From positions 434,001-498,000 of the forward strand of contig JBPOFA010000002.1 in the NCBI GenBank assembly GCA_051251595.1: 64,000 nt of DNA. Reading direction: 5' to 3'. The stretch comes from NORP110 sp051251595. Its GTDB lineage: Bacteria; Pseudomonadota; Alphaproteobacteria; Rhodobacterales; Rhodobacteraceae. Every line of letters starts with the position of its first letter. The stretch's first letter is position 1. The position numbers and the translations under genes are program-made. Positions 51,898 through 60,598 of the stretch are shown here, one piece after another. Below the pieces are notes generated by a model that saw only the letters and a list, made by a program, of their open reading frames with translations, was not told where the DNA came from and ran no database searches.

Positions 51898-51923
51898 CGC
51901 CAGAAAAGATCTGACGTCATTTT
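51891..51923. terminator. bidirectional terminator between tusA and rne
   Basis: AAAATGACG (51891-51899) pairs perfectly with CGTCATTTT (51915-51923), with A and T runs on both sides, so it can end both the plus-strand tusA and the minus-strand rne. Confidence 0.88.
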
Positions 51924-51942
51924 TCTTGATTTGGTCTTGGGG

Positions 51943-54774
51943 TTAGCGGCCGAGCGACCACCACCCCTTTTTCTTAGGAGCCGATGGCGCGTCTGGTTCT
52001 GCCTGAACCTGCTGTTCCGGTGCTGGTTCCGGTGCCGGTGCTGCAGGGGCTTGCTCTGCTGCCGGGGCTGACACTACGGCTTCTGCCGCTTCCACAGCCT
52101 CGGCCGCCACTGCTTTTGGGGTCTTCGCACGAGAACGGCGCGCTCTTTTAGGTTTCGGCGCGTCTTCCGCCGCTTCCGGGGTTACTTCGCTCGCAGGTGC
52201 TTCGGAAGCTGAGGGTGCGGTTTCCGCTGTTTCTTCAACAACCTTCTTGGCACGGCTCCGGCGCTTTTTCGGCGCTGGCTTTTCCTCGGCGACCTCTGCT
52301 GGCGCATCTTCGACCTTCGCCTCTGACGGTGCAGCTTCTGCTGCATCTGTCTTTGGTGTTGTCTTGCGTGTTCTGCGGCGCGTTGGCTTTTTCTTGGGCG
52401 CTTCGGCATCTGCTGCAGCGTCCACGGCCTCTGCTGGCGCGGCGGCTTCGGCCGGTTCAGACGTCACTGTATCACTTGAGGATGGCTCTGCCGCTGCTTC
52501 GACTGGCTGTGAAGTGGGGTCAGCGGATGGCTGATCCGCGTTTTCCGCAGGGGTCGTTCCGTCCGTCGTGTTGGCTGCGCCTTCGGCATTCGCGCCAGAA
52601 GGTTTGCGCCGACGACGCCGACGCCGGCGTTTCTTGGGTGCAGGTGCATCGCCTTCGGTTGGCGTTTCGACGGCTTCTACTGCTTCTGCAGTTGTTTCTT
52701 CTTCATCGATATCGGCCATCACAGATGCATCGCCGGAGACGACAGAGCTTGGGGCCTCTGCCACGATCCGTGTTGCGGTCTTGAATTTTTCAATCGAGAA
52801 GTCTGGGGAAATCAGGAAAGGATCGGCCTCGACACGCACGGACAACCCGTGACGAGATTCGATTGCCCCGATATGTTCGCGCTTTTGGTTCACAAGGAAG
52901 TTCGCGACGCTTACAGGCGCTTTGACCAGAACCTCGCGTGAACGGCGGCGCACGCCTTCTTCTTCGAGTTGGCGCAGAATGTTGAGCGCCAGATTGTCGT
53001 CAGAGCGGATCAAGCCCGTTCCGTGACAATGGTTACAAAGCTGCGTCGTCGCCTCTATCATGCCGGGGCGCAGACGCTGGCGTGACATTTCCATCAGACC
53101 AAAGCCGGAAATCCGGCCAACCTGAATGCGGGCGCGATCTGTTTTCAGCTTATCTTTGAACCGTTTTTCGACAGCCGCGTTGTTCTTGCGTTCTTCCATG
53201 TCGATGAAATCGATCACGATCAGACCGGCAAGGTCGCGCAGACGCAACTGACGTGCGACTTCTTCGGCGGCCTCAAGGTTGGTTTTCGTGGCCGTATCTT
53301 CAATCGACGCTTCTTTCGTGGCGCGACCAGAGTTCACGTCAATTGCAACCAAAGCCTCAGTCACACCGATGACGATGTAGCCGCCGGATTTAAGCTGAAC
53401 CGTCGGATTGAACATGCTGCTCAGATAGCTTTCCACCTGATAGCGGGCGAAAAGTGGCATCTGTGCGTTGTAGAGCTTCACGTTCTTTGCGTGGGACGGC
53501 ATGATCATTTTCATGAAGTCCTTGGCGACGCGATACCCAGCCTCGCCCTCTACAAAGACCTCATCAATGTCTTTGTTGTATAGGTCGCGGATCGACCGTT
53601 TGATCAGGTTGCCTTCTTCGTAGATCTGGGTCGGAGCGGTCGATTGCAACGTCAACTCGCGAATCTGTTCCCACATGCGCTGAAGGTATTCGTAATCGCG
53701 CTTGATCTCGGTCTTGGTTCTTTGGGACCCGGCGGTGCGAATAATCAGACCGGCACCTTGTGGCACCTCAATTTCATTCGCGATTTCTTTAAGCTTTTTG
53801 CGGTCCGCAGCATTGGTGATTTTCCGGCTGATGCCGCCGCCACGTGCGGTGTTGGGCATCAGGACGCAATAACGGCCAGCAAGGGACAGGTAGGTCGTCA
53901 GTGCAGCGCCTTTATTGCCGCGTTCCTCTTTTACGACCTGAACCAAAAGGATCTGGCGAACCTTGATTACTTCTTGGATCTTGTATTTTCTTGGACGCAC
54001 TTTGCGGGGACGCCGGGTTTCTTCGACCACATCCTCGTCAGCGACATCCTCGATGCTGGAATCTTTTTCCGTCGCATCGGTTTTTACGTCGGCGTCGTCA
54101 TAGTCATTGCCTGCATCTTCCAATTCGGCGGCAACTTCAGGTGTCAATTCTGATGTTTCTTCCTCTGCTTCGACAGAGGTTTCGGTTGCGGCCTCTGAAG
54201 GTGAGTCCGTGTCTGTCGCGTCTTCTTCATTCGATGCCGGTGTATCGACCGGGGTTTCATCGACGGTGAATGCGGGTGAAGTGCCCTCTTCGACGACGTG
54301 ATCCGCTTCGGTGTTGCCGTCATCCAGGTCAACCACATCCATCCCGGGAATTTCGGCCGGCTTGGTTGCGACTGCATCGTCGGATTTGTTTTCCGTAGCT
54401 TTGGTCTTGTTTCTGGACCGTGATCGGGACCGGGAGCGGGAGACCTTTTTGGATTTCTCTTCCTCTTCTGCGGCCAGTGCCTCGGCATAGGCGCGCTCTT
54501 CGGCCATCAGGGCCTCGCGGTCAGCGATCGGGATTTGGTAGTAATCCGGGTGGATTTCTGAAAACGCCAGGAAACCATGACGATTTCCGCCATAGTCAAT
54601 AAACGCTGCCTGTAGTGAAGGTTCGACCCGTGTAACTTTTGCTAGATAGATGTTGCCAGCAAGCTGGCGTTTGTTTTCTGATTCAAAATCGAATTCCTCG
54701 ACCTTGTTTCCATCAACCACCACAACGCGGGTTTCTTCCGCGTGGGTGGCGTCGATAAGCATTTTTTTAGCCAT
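51943..54774 (-). CDS. rne: ribonuclease E/G
   Basis: A 943-residue endoribonuclease that cuts AU-rich single-stranded RNA and organises the degradosome. The S1 domain is interrupted by a long acidic/serine-rich insertion (about residues 85-260, with SRSRSRSR). The catalytic core has AIDVNSGRATKEASIEDTA and LIVIDFIDM, the zinc-link is LCNHCHGTG, and the C-terminal about 230 residues are alanine/glutamate/proline-rich with arginine blocks (KKRRRRRRRRK), ending KKKGWWSLGR. The start at 54774 begins MAKKMLIDATHAEE; the longer frame has no ribosome site. The size is normal for alphaproteobacterial RNase E. Confidence 0.95.
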   Translation of the reverse strand: MAKKMLIDATHAEETRVVVVDGNKVEEFDFESENKRQLAGNIYLAKVTRVEPSLQAAFIDYGGNRHGFLAFSEIHPDYYQIPIADREALMAEERAYAEALAAEEEEKSKKVSRSRSRSRSRNKTKATENKSDDAVATKPAEIPGMDVVDLDDGNTEADHVVEEGTSPAFTVDETPVDTPASNEEDATDTDSPSEAATETSVEAEEETSELTPEVAAELEDAGNDYDDADVKTDATEKDSSIEDVADEDVVEETRRPRKVRPRKYKIQEVIKVRQILLVQVVKEERGNKGAALTTYLSLAGRYCVLMPNTARGGGISRKITNAADRKKLKEIANEIEVPQGAGLIIRTAGSQRTKTEIKRDYEYLQRMWEQIRELTLQSTAPTQIYEEGNLIKRSIRDLYNKDIDEVFVEGEAGYRVAKDFMKMIMPSHAKNVKLYNAQMPLFARYQVESYLSSMFNPTVQLKSGGYIVIGVTEALVAIDVNSGRATKEASIEDTATKTNLEAAEEVARQLRLRDLAGLIVIDFIDMEERKNNAAVEKRFKDKLKTDRARIQVGRISGFGLMEMSRQRLRPGMIEATTQLCNHCHGTGLIRSDDNLALNILRQLEEEGVRRRSREVLVKAPVSVANFLVNQKREHIGAIESRHGLSVRVEADPFLISPDFSIEKFKTATRIVAEAPSSVVSGDASVMADIDEEETTAEAVEAVETPTEGDAPAPKKRRRRRRRRKPSGANAEGAANTTDGTTPAENADQPSADPTSQPVEAAAEPSSSDTVTSEPAEAAAPAEAVDAAADAEAPKKKPTRRRTRKTTPKTDAAEAAPSEAKVEDAPAEVAEEKPAPKKRRSRAKKVVEETAETAPSASEAPASEVTPEAAEDAPKPKRARRSRAKTPKAVAAEAVEAAEAVVSAPAAEQAPAAPAPEPAPEQQVQAEPDAPSAPKKKGWWSLGR

Positions 54775-55173
54775 TTTATCTCTTGATGCACCACGTTTAC
54801 GGGTATGCGCCCCGGGGGACGTCTCCTGGAAAGGTGGTGTCTTGTTTGGGCGAGATCTGGCGCATGACAAAAGATCAGGTCGGCCCCAAAGGCCCCTGAA
54901 GTCTTTTTATCTATTACTGCGCGCCTCATCGCGATTCTTCTCCGGGATGGTGTACCATCCCCATTTATGGCCCTTCTGCGATTTATCCTGCAGCGGGCTA
55001 ATTCTTAGCCTTTCGGCTTTCTCGGTCTGTGCTGGGCTGTTCACGAATGTCATCGTGCCTGCGCCAGTACAGCGAAACTCTGTGGAGTCGTCATAAAACT
55101 GTCATGACGCCCTTTGGTGAACATAAGGGTTATACACAGGCAATTACAATGACGAATCTGCTTTTGTTGGGCC
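54775..55173. other. rne leader region
   Basis: About 400 bases without a gene, upstream of rne and downstream of the regulator gene. It contains a hairpin GGATGG-TGTA-CCATCC (54945-54960) and other GC-rich inverted segments. Long leaders that fold and are cleaved by RNase E itself are a known means of rne autoregulation; that this happens here is an inference from position and length. Confidence 0.5.
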
Positions 55174-56493
55174 TTACAGATAATCAGAGCGTTGTAACCC
55201 GTATTTAGCCATTTTCTCGTTTAGCGTGCGTCGTGGCAGGCTCAGCTCTTCCATAACGGCCACGATGCTGCCTTTGTGGCGGCGCATCGTGTTGTCGATC
55301 AGCATCCGTTCAAACGCTTCGACATATTCTTTGAGCGGCTTGCCTTCCGTGGTCATAGAGACTTCGGACACTTCATCCTCTGCCATCAGCAAGGACGCGA
55401 TCGACCCGGTTCCACGACGATTCTGCAGCACGGCGCGTTCAGAAATGTTGATCAGCTGGCGGATGTTTCCTGGCCAAGGGGCCTGCAACAATTGGGCCGC
55501 TTCCTGGGCTGACACTTCTGGTGCGTCGCAGCCGTATTCTTCGGCATATTGTTCACTGAACCGGGTGAACAGCATCAGGATATCTTCACCGCGTTGGCGC
55601 AGTGGAGGAAGCGTGATCTTCATTGCGGCCAAACGGTAATAGAGATCAGGGCGCAGAACATCTTCGCTTGTTTTGCCCTGCTCTTGCAGATTGGAAATCG
55701 CAACCACACGGGTTTCAGCCGGGCTGCCCTGATCGTTGATCCAGGTCAAAAGGCGCGCCTGCAACTTTTCTGACAAAGCCTCGATGTTTTCCAAAACCAG
55801 TGTGCCACCGCGGGCTTCTTCGATCAGTGGGATTTCCCCGCCCTCTTCGATTGGTCCGAAAATCTTTTTCGTCAGGGTGGTTTCGTCATAGGCCGCACAG
55901 GACACCAGAACGAATTTTTTGCCGGCTTTGGCCCCTACGGCGTGCAAGGCGTGGGCCACCAGTGTTTTGCCCGTGCCCGTTTCGCCGTCGATCAGAACAT
56001 GGCCGTCGGCCTGCCCCAGGTCCAAAATATCTTCGCGCAGCCGTTCCATCACGGGGGATGTCCCGACCAGCTTTTTCATGATCGTGGACCCGTCTGAAAG
56101 TTCCTTGCGCAGCGCCCGATTGTCGAGCGTTAGTCGCCGACTGGTTGTGGCGCGTTTGGCCAATTCGGTCATGCGATCCGGGTTAAATGGCTTTTCCAGA
56201 AAATCGAATGCCCCGACGCGCATTGCCTCTACCGCCATGGGCACATCGCCGTGACCGGTGATCATAATCACGGGCAAGGCGCTGTCGACGCTCATCAGGC
56301 GTTTTAGAAACTGCATGCCATCCATGCCCGGCATTTTAATGTCAGAAACCACCACCCCCTGATAATCCGCGCCGACGGTTTTCAGGGCCTCTTCGGCACT
56401 TCCAAATGTTTCCGTCTCAAACCCGGACAGGGCAAGCCATTGGCTGATCGACTGCCGCATGTCTTTTTCATCGTCTACGATCGCGATTTTCAT
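55174..56493 (-). CDS. DctD/NtrC-type response regulator lacking the sigma-54 motif
   Basis: A 439-residue regulator. The receiver domain has the acidic pair D7/D8, phospho-aspartate 51 (VVVSDIKMPGMDG) and lysine 101 (FLEKPF). The AAA+ domain has Walker A GETGTGKT (170-177) but the GAFTGA loop that contacts sigma-54 is absent: between IFGP (211) and GGTLVLEN the sequence is IEEGGEIPLIEEAR. The Walker B is LVLENIE, not LFLDEI. Arginine-finger DLYYRL is retained, and a Fis-like HTH is at the end (LSLPRRTLNEKMAKYG). It is likely not a sigma-54 activator. Pairs with the sensor kinase just upstream. Confidence 0.85.
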   Translation of the reverse strand: MKIAIVDDEKDMRQSISQWLALSGFETETFGSAEEALKTVGADYQGVVVSDIKMPGMDGMQFLKRLMSVDSALPVIMITGHGDVPMAVEAMRVGAFDFLEKPFNPDRMTELAKRATTSRRLTLDNRALRKELSDGSTIMKKLVGTSPVMERLREDILDLGQADGHVLIDGETGTGKTLVAHALHAVGAKAGKKFVLVSCAAYDETTLTKKIFGPIEEGGEIPLIEEARGGTLVLENIEALSEKLQARLLTWINDQGSPAETRVVAISNLQEQGKTSEDVLRPDLYYRLAAMKITLPPLRQRGEDILMLFTRFSEQYAEEYGCDAPEVSAQEAAQLLQAPWPGNIRQLINISERAVLQNRRGTGSIASLLMAEDEVSEVSMTTEGKPLKEYVEAFERMLIDNTMRRHKGSIVAVMEELSLPRRTLNEKMAKYGLQRSDYL

Positions 56494-56509
56494 TTTGTTA
56501 ACCTGCATT

Positions 56510-58273
56510 CTATTCGGCGGCCTCAACATCTTCTTTCAAGATCGGAATCTTCATTTCAAAAATAGCACCACCCTGCTCGCTGTTGCGGGCCGTCAGGCGT
56601 CCACCGAGGTCGTTTACGATACCTGATGAAATTGCAAGCCCAAGTCCAACACCGTCCCCCGGTGCCTTGGTGGTGTAAAACGGTTCAAACAGGCTGTCGA
56701 AATCGGCAATCCCATGCCCATTGTCACGCACAGTAAGTGTGGCGGTTTCACCGGCTGCGATGATGATTTCTATGGTTGGGTCGGGGGACACTTTGATCGC
56801 GTCCAATGCGTTGCGCAAAAGATTTATGATGACCTGTTCCAGCCGCACGCGATCCACCAAAACCATAATCGGAACACGCGGCACAGACCGGATGATTTTG
56901 GCATCTTCGCGTTTCAGTTGGGGTTCCATAATCGACAGCGCCGATGACAAAGCATCCCTTATATCAATGGGTTCAAACGCATCCCCGCCTTTGCGCGCAT
57001 AGCTTTTGAGTTGCCGCGTGATGGACCCCATCCGGTCGATCAAATCATCGACCCGTTGGAAAGATGACAGCGCTTCATCTGGCCGTTTGCGATGTAGCAA
57101 CAACTTGGCCCCAGCCAGGTAGGTTTTCATGGCGGCCAGAGGTTGGTTGAGCTCATGGCTGACAGCTGCAGACATCTCGCCAAGCGCGGCGAGTTTGGAG
57201 GATTGGGCAAGCGTTTGTTCAGCCACTTCCAGACTTCTTTCAGCCCTTTGACGCTCGGCAACTTCTCGCTGCAGGGCTTCGTTCAACTGGCGAAGTTCTG
57301 CCGACTCTTGTTGGAAGAACACCGATCGTGCCCGTGCGCGGCGGCTGGCAAAATAGAACGCGATGGCCAAAAGCAGCGCAAAGGCCATGATTTCCAACGC
57401 CAACACGCCGTTCACCCGTTCCCGAACCGAGGCATAGGGTGTGAAGGTTGTCATGTTCCATCCGCGAAACTTGGTTGGGCTTTGAAGGCGAAGTACGGCC
57501 TCACCTTCGAGAAAGCCATCGGCCGGCATGGAGTTGGTCCAATCGGCTGTGGCCAGAAAGGCCCGCCCAATTGCAGATGGCGCGGATTGTGCGCGCAGGG
57601 CTTCTTCTTCGGTCAGGCCCCGCCACCTTGGCTCTGTCGCTAGAATGATCACACCTTCGCTGTCAGAGACAAATACCGCGTCAAAAATCCCGGCCCAACT
57701 GGTTTCAAACTTTCGCAGATCCGCCTCGACAACGATGACCCCTAAAAGCTGCCCAGCCTCTTCAACCCGGCGGCTGTAGTTAAAGACAAAGGCCCCTTTT
57801 TCATTGCGGAAATTGGTGAAAACCGTGTCATCAGAGCGTAAAGCATCGACAAAAAACGGGTCAGAACGCCTATTTTCGCCAATAGACGTCCGGTCCGATG
57901 CGGCAACCACGCGTCCGCTTTCATCCAGCAACATCAAAGAGGCAGAGCCGATTTCATCCAAATACGAAATCAGTCGTTGTGACGACTGAGCGTAATCATC
58001 CGCTTTTAGCGCATTTATCAAATTAGGGTCCCGAGACAGCAACAGCGGCACAACCGAATTTCGTTGCAGTTCGGAAATGAGGTTTCCTGAATAAAGCACC
58101 TGACGCAGGTTTGCGCGGTTGCGGGTGTTTTCCGTGAACCGTTCCGTCAGCCAGTAATTCGTGGCAACGACAACGAACACACCGATCACAGTCACGGCCA
58201 GAACGCTGATGCGTCCACGCCATGACATTGCGGGCCTTAGGGTCCTTTTATCGCTGCTCTTGAACATCGCCAT
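56510..58273 (-). CDS. DctB-like sensor histidine kinase
   Basis: A 587-residue membrane kinase. A first helix (ISVLAVTVIGVFVVVATNYW), a periplasmic sensor region of about 250 residues (double Cache-like, as in DctB), and a second helix (VLALEIMAFALLLAIAFYFA) are followed by a coiled coil, HisKA with AAVSHELNQPLAAMK (histidine near 373), and HATPase with NLLRNALDAI, DNGHGI and DGVGLGLAIS. DctB-type sensors respond to C4-dicarboxylates, so succinate/malate uptake is a guess; no dctPQM genes are visible. The regulator gene follows 16 bases after its stop. Confidence 0.88.
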   Translation of the reverse strand: MAMFKSSDKRTLRPAMSWRGRISVLAVTVIGVFVVVATNYWLTERFTENTRNRANLRQVLYSGNLISELQRNSVVPLLLSRDPNLINALKADDYAQSSQRLISYLDEIGSASLMLLDESGRVVAASDRTSIGENRRSDPFFVDALRSDDTVFTNFRNEKGAFVFNYSRRVEEAGQLLGVIVVEADLRKFETSWAGIFDAVFVSDSEGVIILATEPRWRGLTEEEALRAQSAPSAIGRAFLATADWTNSMPADGFLEGEAVLRLQSPTKFRGWNMTTFTPYASVRERVNGVLALEIMAFALLLAIAFYFASRRARARSVFFQQESAELRQLNEALQREVAERQRAERSLEVAEQTLAQSSKLAALGEMSAAVSHELNQPLAAMKTYLAGAKLLLHRKRPDEALSSFQRVDDLIDRMGSITRQLKSYARKGGDAFEPIDIRDALSSALSIMEPQLKREDAKIIRSVPRVPIMVLVDRVRLEQVIINLLRNALDAIKVSPDPTIEIIIAAGETATLTVRDNGHGIADFDSLFEPFYTTKAPGDGVGLGLAISSGIVNDLGGRLTARNSEQGGAIFEMKIPILKEDVEAAE

Positions 58274-58317
58274 TTGGCGCAGAATAGTCTGCCATGGCTA
58301 AAGGCTCAAGCGTGCAG

Positions 58318-58986
58318 TCAGCTGTTTGCCATTATGCCAACAAGTGATGCAAACATGGCGGCCCCATCATTTTGCCCCAAGGCTGGATCAGCGGCCCGTT
58401 CCGGGTGCGGCATCAGCCCCAGGACACGGCGGTTTTCGCTTAGAATACCGGCGATGTCGGCCACGGACCCGTTTGGGTTGTTGGCATAGCGAAACGCAAT
58501 CCGATCTTCATCGGTTAGTTTTTGAACCAGCTCTGGGTCAGCGGTGTAATTTCCGTCGTGATGGGCAACCGGGTATTGAACCACCTGCCCTGCGTCATAG
58601 CCGCCCGTAAAGGCGCTGTCAGCGGTGCCTACGGTCAGTGCCTCGGACCGACAGACAAATTTCAAACCGCTGTTGCGCATCAAGGCCCCCGGCAAAAGTC
58701 CGGTTTCCGTCAAGACCTGAAATCCGTTGCAAATGCCGATGACATATCCGCCCCGCTCTGCGTGCTGCACAACGGCACGACAGATCGGTGATTGCGCAGC
58801 GATCGCCCCGCAGCGCAGGTAATCCCCAAAGGAAAAGCCCCCCGGCACACCGATCAGGTCCAGCCCTTCGGGCAAGGACGTGTCCTTGTGCCAGATCATT
58901 GTCACGTCAGCGCCAGCGGCCTGAAACGCAACAGCAAGATCGCGGTCGCAGTTGGACCCCGGGAAAACGACTACACCAACACGCAT
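58318..58986 (-). CDS. purQ: phosphoribosylformylglycinamidine synthase subunit PurQ
   Basis: A 222-residue glutaminase subunit of the fourth step of purine synthesis, supplying ammonia to PurL. The class I amidotransferase site shows VIGICNGFQVLTETG (cysteine 86) and GLMPHPERAADP (histidine 194, glutamate 196). The start overlaps the PurS stop by one base (TGATG). PurL is not in this window. Confidence 0.95.
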   Translation of the reverse strand: MRVGVVVFPGSNCDRDLAVAFQAAGADVTMIWHKDTSLPEGLDLIGVPGGFSFGDYLRCGAIAAQSPICRAVVQHAERGGYVIGICNGFQVLTETGLLPGALMRNSGLKFVCRSEALTVGTADSAFTGGYDAGQVVQYPVAHHDGNYTADPELVQKLTDEDRIAFRYANNPNGSVADIAGILSENRRVLGLMPHPERAADPALGQNDGAAMFASLVGIMANS

Positions 58987-59225
58987 CAGCTGATCTCTAC
59001 CTGATAGCTTTCGATCACCGTATTCGCCAAAAGCTGTTCACACATGGCCGTAACCTGTTCTTTTGCTGCCGCTTCATCGGTTTCGGCCAGGTCCAGTTCA
59101 ATCACTTTGCCCTGACGCACACCGTCCACGCCGTCAAACCCCAAGCTGCCCAATGCGTGACGCACGGCCTCTCCTTGAGGGTCAAGAACGCCATTTTTGA
59201 GCATCACATGTACTCTTGCTTTCAT
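58986..59225 (-). CDS. purS: phosphoribosylformylglycinamidine synthase subunit PurS
   Basis: A 79-residue protein that docks PurQ to PurL in the three-subunit FGAM synthase. It has KARVHVMLKNGVLDPQGEAV and LGFDGVDGVRQGKVIELDL, the expected length and pattern. It starts 45 bases after purC and is coupled to purQ. Confidence 0.95.
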   Translation of the reverse strand: MKARVHVMLKNGVLDPQGEAVRHALGSLGFDGVDGVRQGKVIELDLAETDEAAAKEQVTAMCEQLLANTVIESYQVEIS

Positions 59226-59270
59226 CTTAGTTCATCCTGCTGTCTGCCCCGGACTATGCAGATCGGGGGC

Positions 59271-60032
59271 TCAATTGATCAAGGTCGGTGTATGAGAATG
59301 GGTGATGTTGGAAGGCATAACCCCCAACCGCTTGGCCACTTCTGTATAAGCATCTGCCAAATCGCCCAAATCGTGGCGGAACACGTCTTTGTCCAGCTTG
59401 CGGCCGGTTTCGATATCCCAAAGCCGGCAACTGTCCGGGCTGATTTCATCGGCGACAATCAATCGCATGAAATCCCCTTCATAGACGCGCCCGATTTCAA
59501 TTTTGAAATCGATGAGCTTGATGCCAACCCCGTGCATCACACCGGACATAAAGTCATTCACCCGCAAGGCCAGCGCGACGATATCGTCGAGTTCCTGCTG
59601 ACTGGCCCAGCCAAAGGCAATCACATATTCCTCTGGGACCAAGGGATCGCCCAAAGAATCATCCTTGTAGGAAAATTCCACAATCGGACGCGGCAATTGG
59701 GTGCCCTCGTCCATGCCAAGACGTTTCGCCATGCTGCCCGCGGCATAGTTGCGCACGATGACTTCCAAAGGAATGATCTCGACCTGTCGAATCAACTGTT
59801 CGCGCATGTTCAGGCGTTTGATGAAATGGTTTGGCACGCCGATTGCGGTCAAACCGTTCATAAAAAACTCTGACAACCGGTTGTTTAGAACGCCTTTTCC
59901 GTCGATGACGTCTTTTTTCTCGGCATTAAAGGCTGTTGCATCATCCTTGAAGTACTGAACCAAGGTGCCTGGCTCTGTGCCTTCATATAGAATTTTCGCT
60001 TTGCCTTCGTAGATTTTCTTGCGCCGTGCCAT
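59271..60032 (-). CDS. purC: phosphoribosylaminoimidazolesuccinocarboxamide synthase
   Basis: A 253-residue SAICAR synthetase acting in purine synthesis. It has MARRKKIYEGKAKILYEGTE, KDDATAFNAEKKDVIDGKG, ECIVRNYAAGSMAKR-type (LEVIVRNYAAGSMAKRLG), DEISPDSCRLWD and GRKLDKDVFRHDLG. The start at 60032 follows GGGGGCC and places MARRKK first; the longer frame is rejected. It leads the purC-purS-purQ unit on the minus strand. Confidence 0.95.
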   Translation of the reverse strand: MARRKKIYEGKAKILYEGTEPGTLVQYFKDDATAFNAEKKDVIDGKGVLNNRLSEFFMNGLTAIGVPNHFIKRLNMREQLIRQVEIIPLEVIVRNYAAGSMAKRLGMDEGTQLPRPIVEFSYKDDSLGDPLVPEEYVIAFGWASQQELDDIVALALRVNDFMSGVMHGVGIKLIDFKIEIGRVYEGDFMRLIVADEISPDSCRLWDIETGRKLDKDVFRHDLGDLADAYTEVAKRLGVMPSNITHSHTPTLIN

Positions 60033-60190
60033 GTGGCCCCCATAGTTTTGAGCCCGCACTCTGCGTACCGGTCCCCGTTTGCAGTGCGTATAAGGGATGT
60101 CGTACCCCGCCGCAAGAACACCAGGGGCCTTGAAGTAAGGCCTCTCAACAGGCATATCAGTGGCAACACTGTAGGAACACGAGGATCACC

Positions 60191-60505
60191 ATGACTGCCT
60201 TTGACGATCGCGAAAACGCCTTTGAGAACAAATTTGCCCATGATGCAGAAATGCAGTTCAAGGCTGATGCCCGCCGCAACAAATTGCTTGGGCTTTGGGT
60301 GGCCGAAATGCTGGGGATGTCCCAGGACGAAGCAGAGTCCTATGCAAAAGACGTCGTAAAATCCGATTTCGAAGAAGCCGGGCACGAAGATGTCTACCGC
60401 AAAGTCTCCGGAGACTTGGGGGACAAAGCAACTGAAACTCAAATTCGCGAAAAAATGGCGGAATTGATGGCGACGGCCAAAGCCCAATTGATGGACGAAG
60501 CCTAG
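60191..60505 (+). CDS. F1-ATPase zeta subunit (DUF1476)
   Basis: A 104-residue protein of the DUF1476 family, which in Paracoccus and relatives is the zeta subunit, a natural inhibitor of ATP hydrolysis by F1. It shows FDDRENAFENKFAHDAEMQF, RNKLLGLWVAEMLGM and DEAESYAKDVVKSDFEEAG. The N-terminal FENKFA helix is the inhibitory part. A terminator follows after 24 bases, so it is a single gene divergent from purC. Confidence 0.92.
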   Translation: MTAFDDRENAFENKFAHDAEMQFKADARRNKLLGLWVAEMLGMSQDEAESYAKDVVKSDFEEAGHEDVYRKVSGDLGDKATETQIREKMAELMATAKAQLMDEA

Positions 60506-60529
60506 TCTTCAATTTCCATATCTGTTTAC

Positions 60530-60559
60530 AAGGCGCGCCATGACTGGTGCGCCTTTTTT
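60530..60559 (+). terminator. rho-independent terminator after zeta subunit gene
   Basis: AAGGCGCGCCA (60530-60540) pairs with TGGTGCGCCTT (60545-60555), eleven pairs with one G-T, four-base loop, followed by T residues. Confidence 0.9.
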
Positions 60560-60598
60560 GTTTTCAATTTTATGCGTTAAGCAACTTTCAAACCCGCG

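Noticed and set aside
58788..59873. A 361-codon open frame on the plus strand across purQ, purS and purC
   Set aside because: Spans three known genes on the other strand; no start signal and no protein-like pattern.
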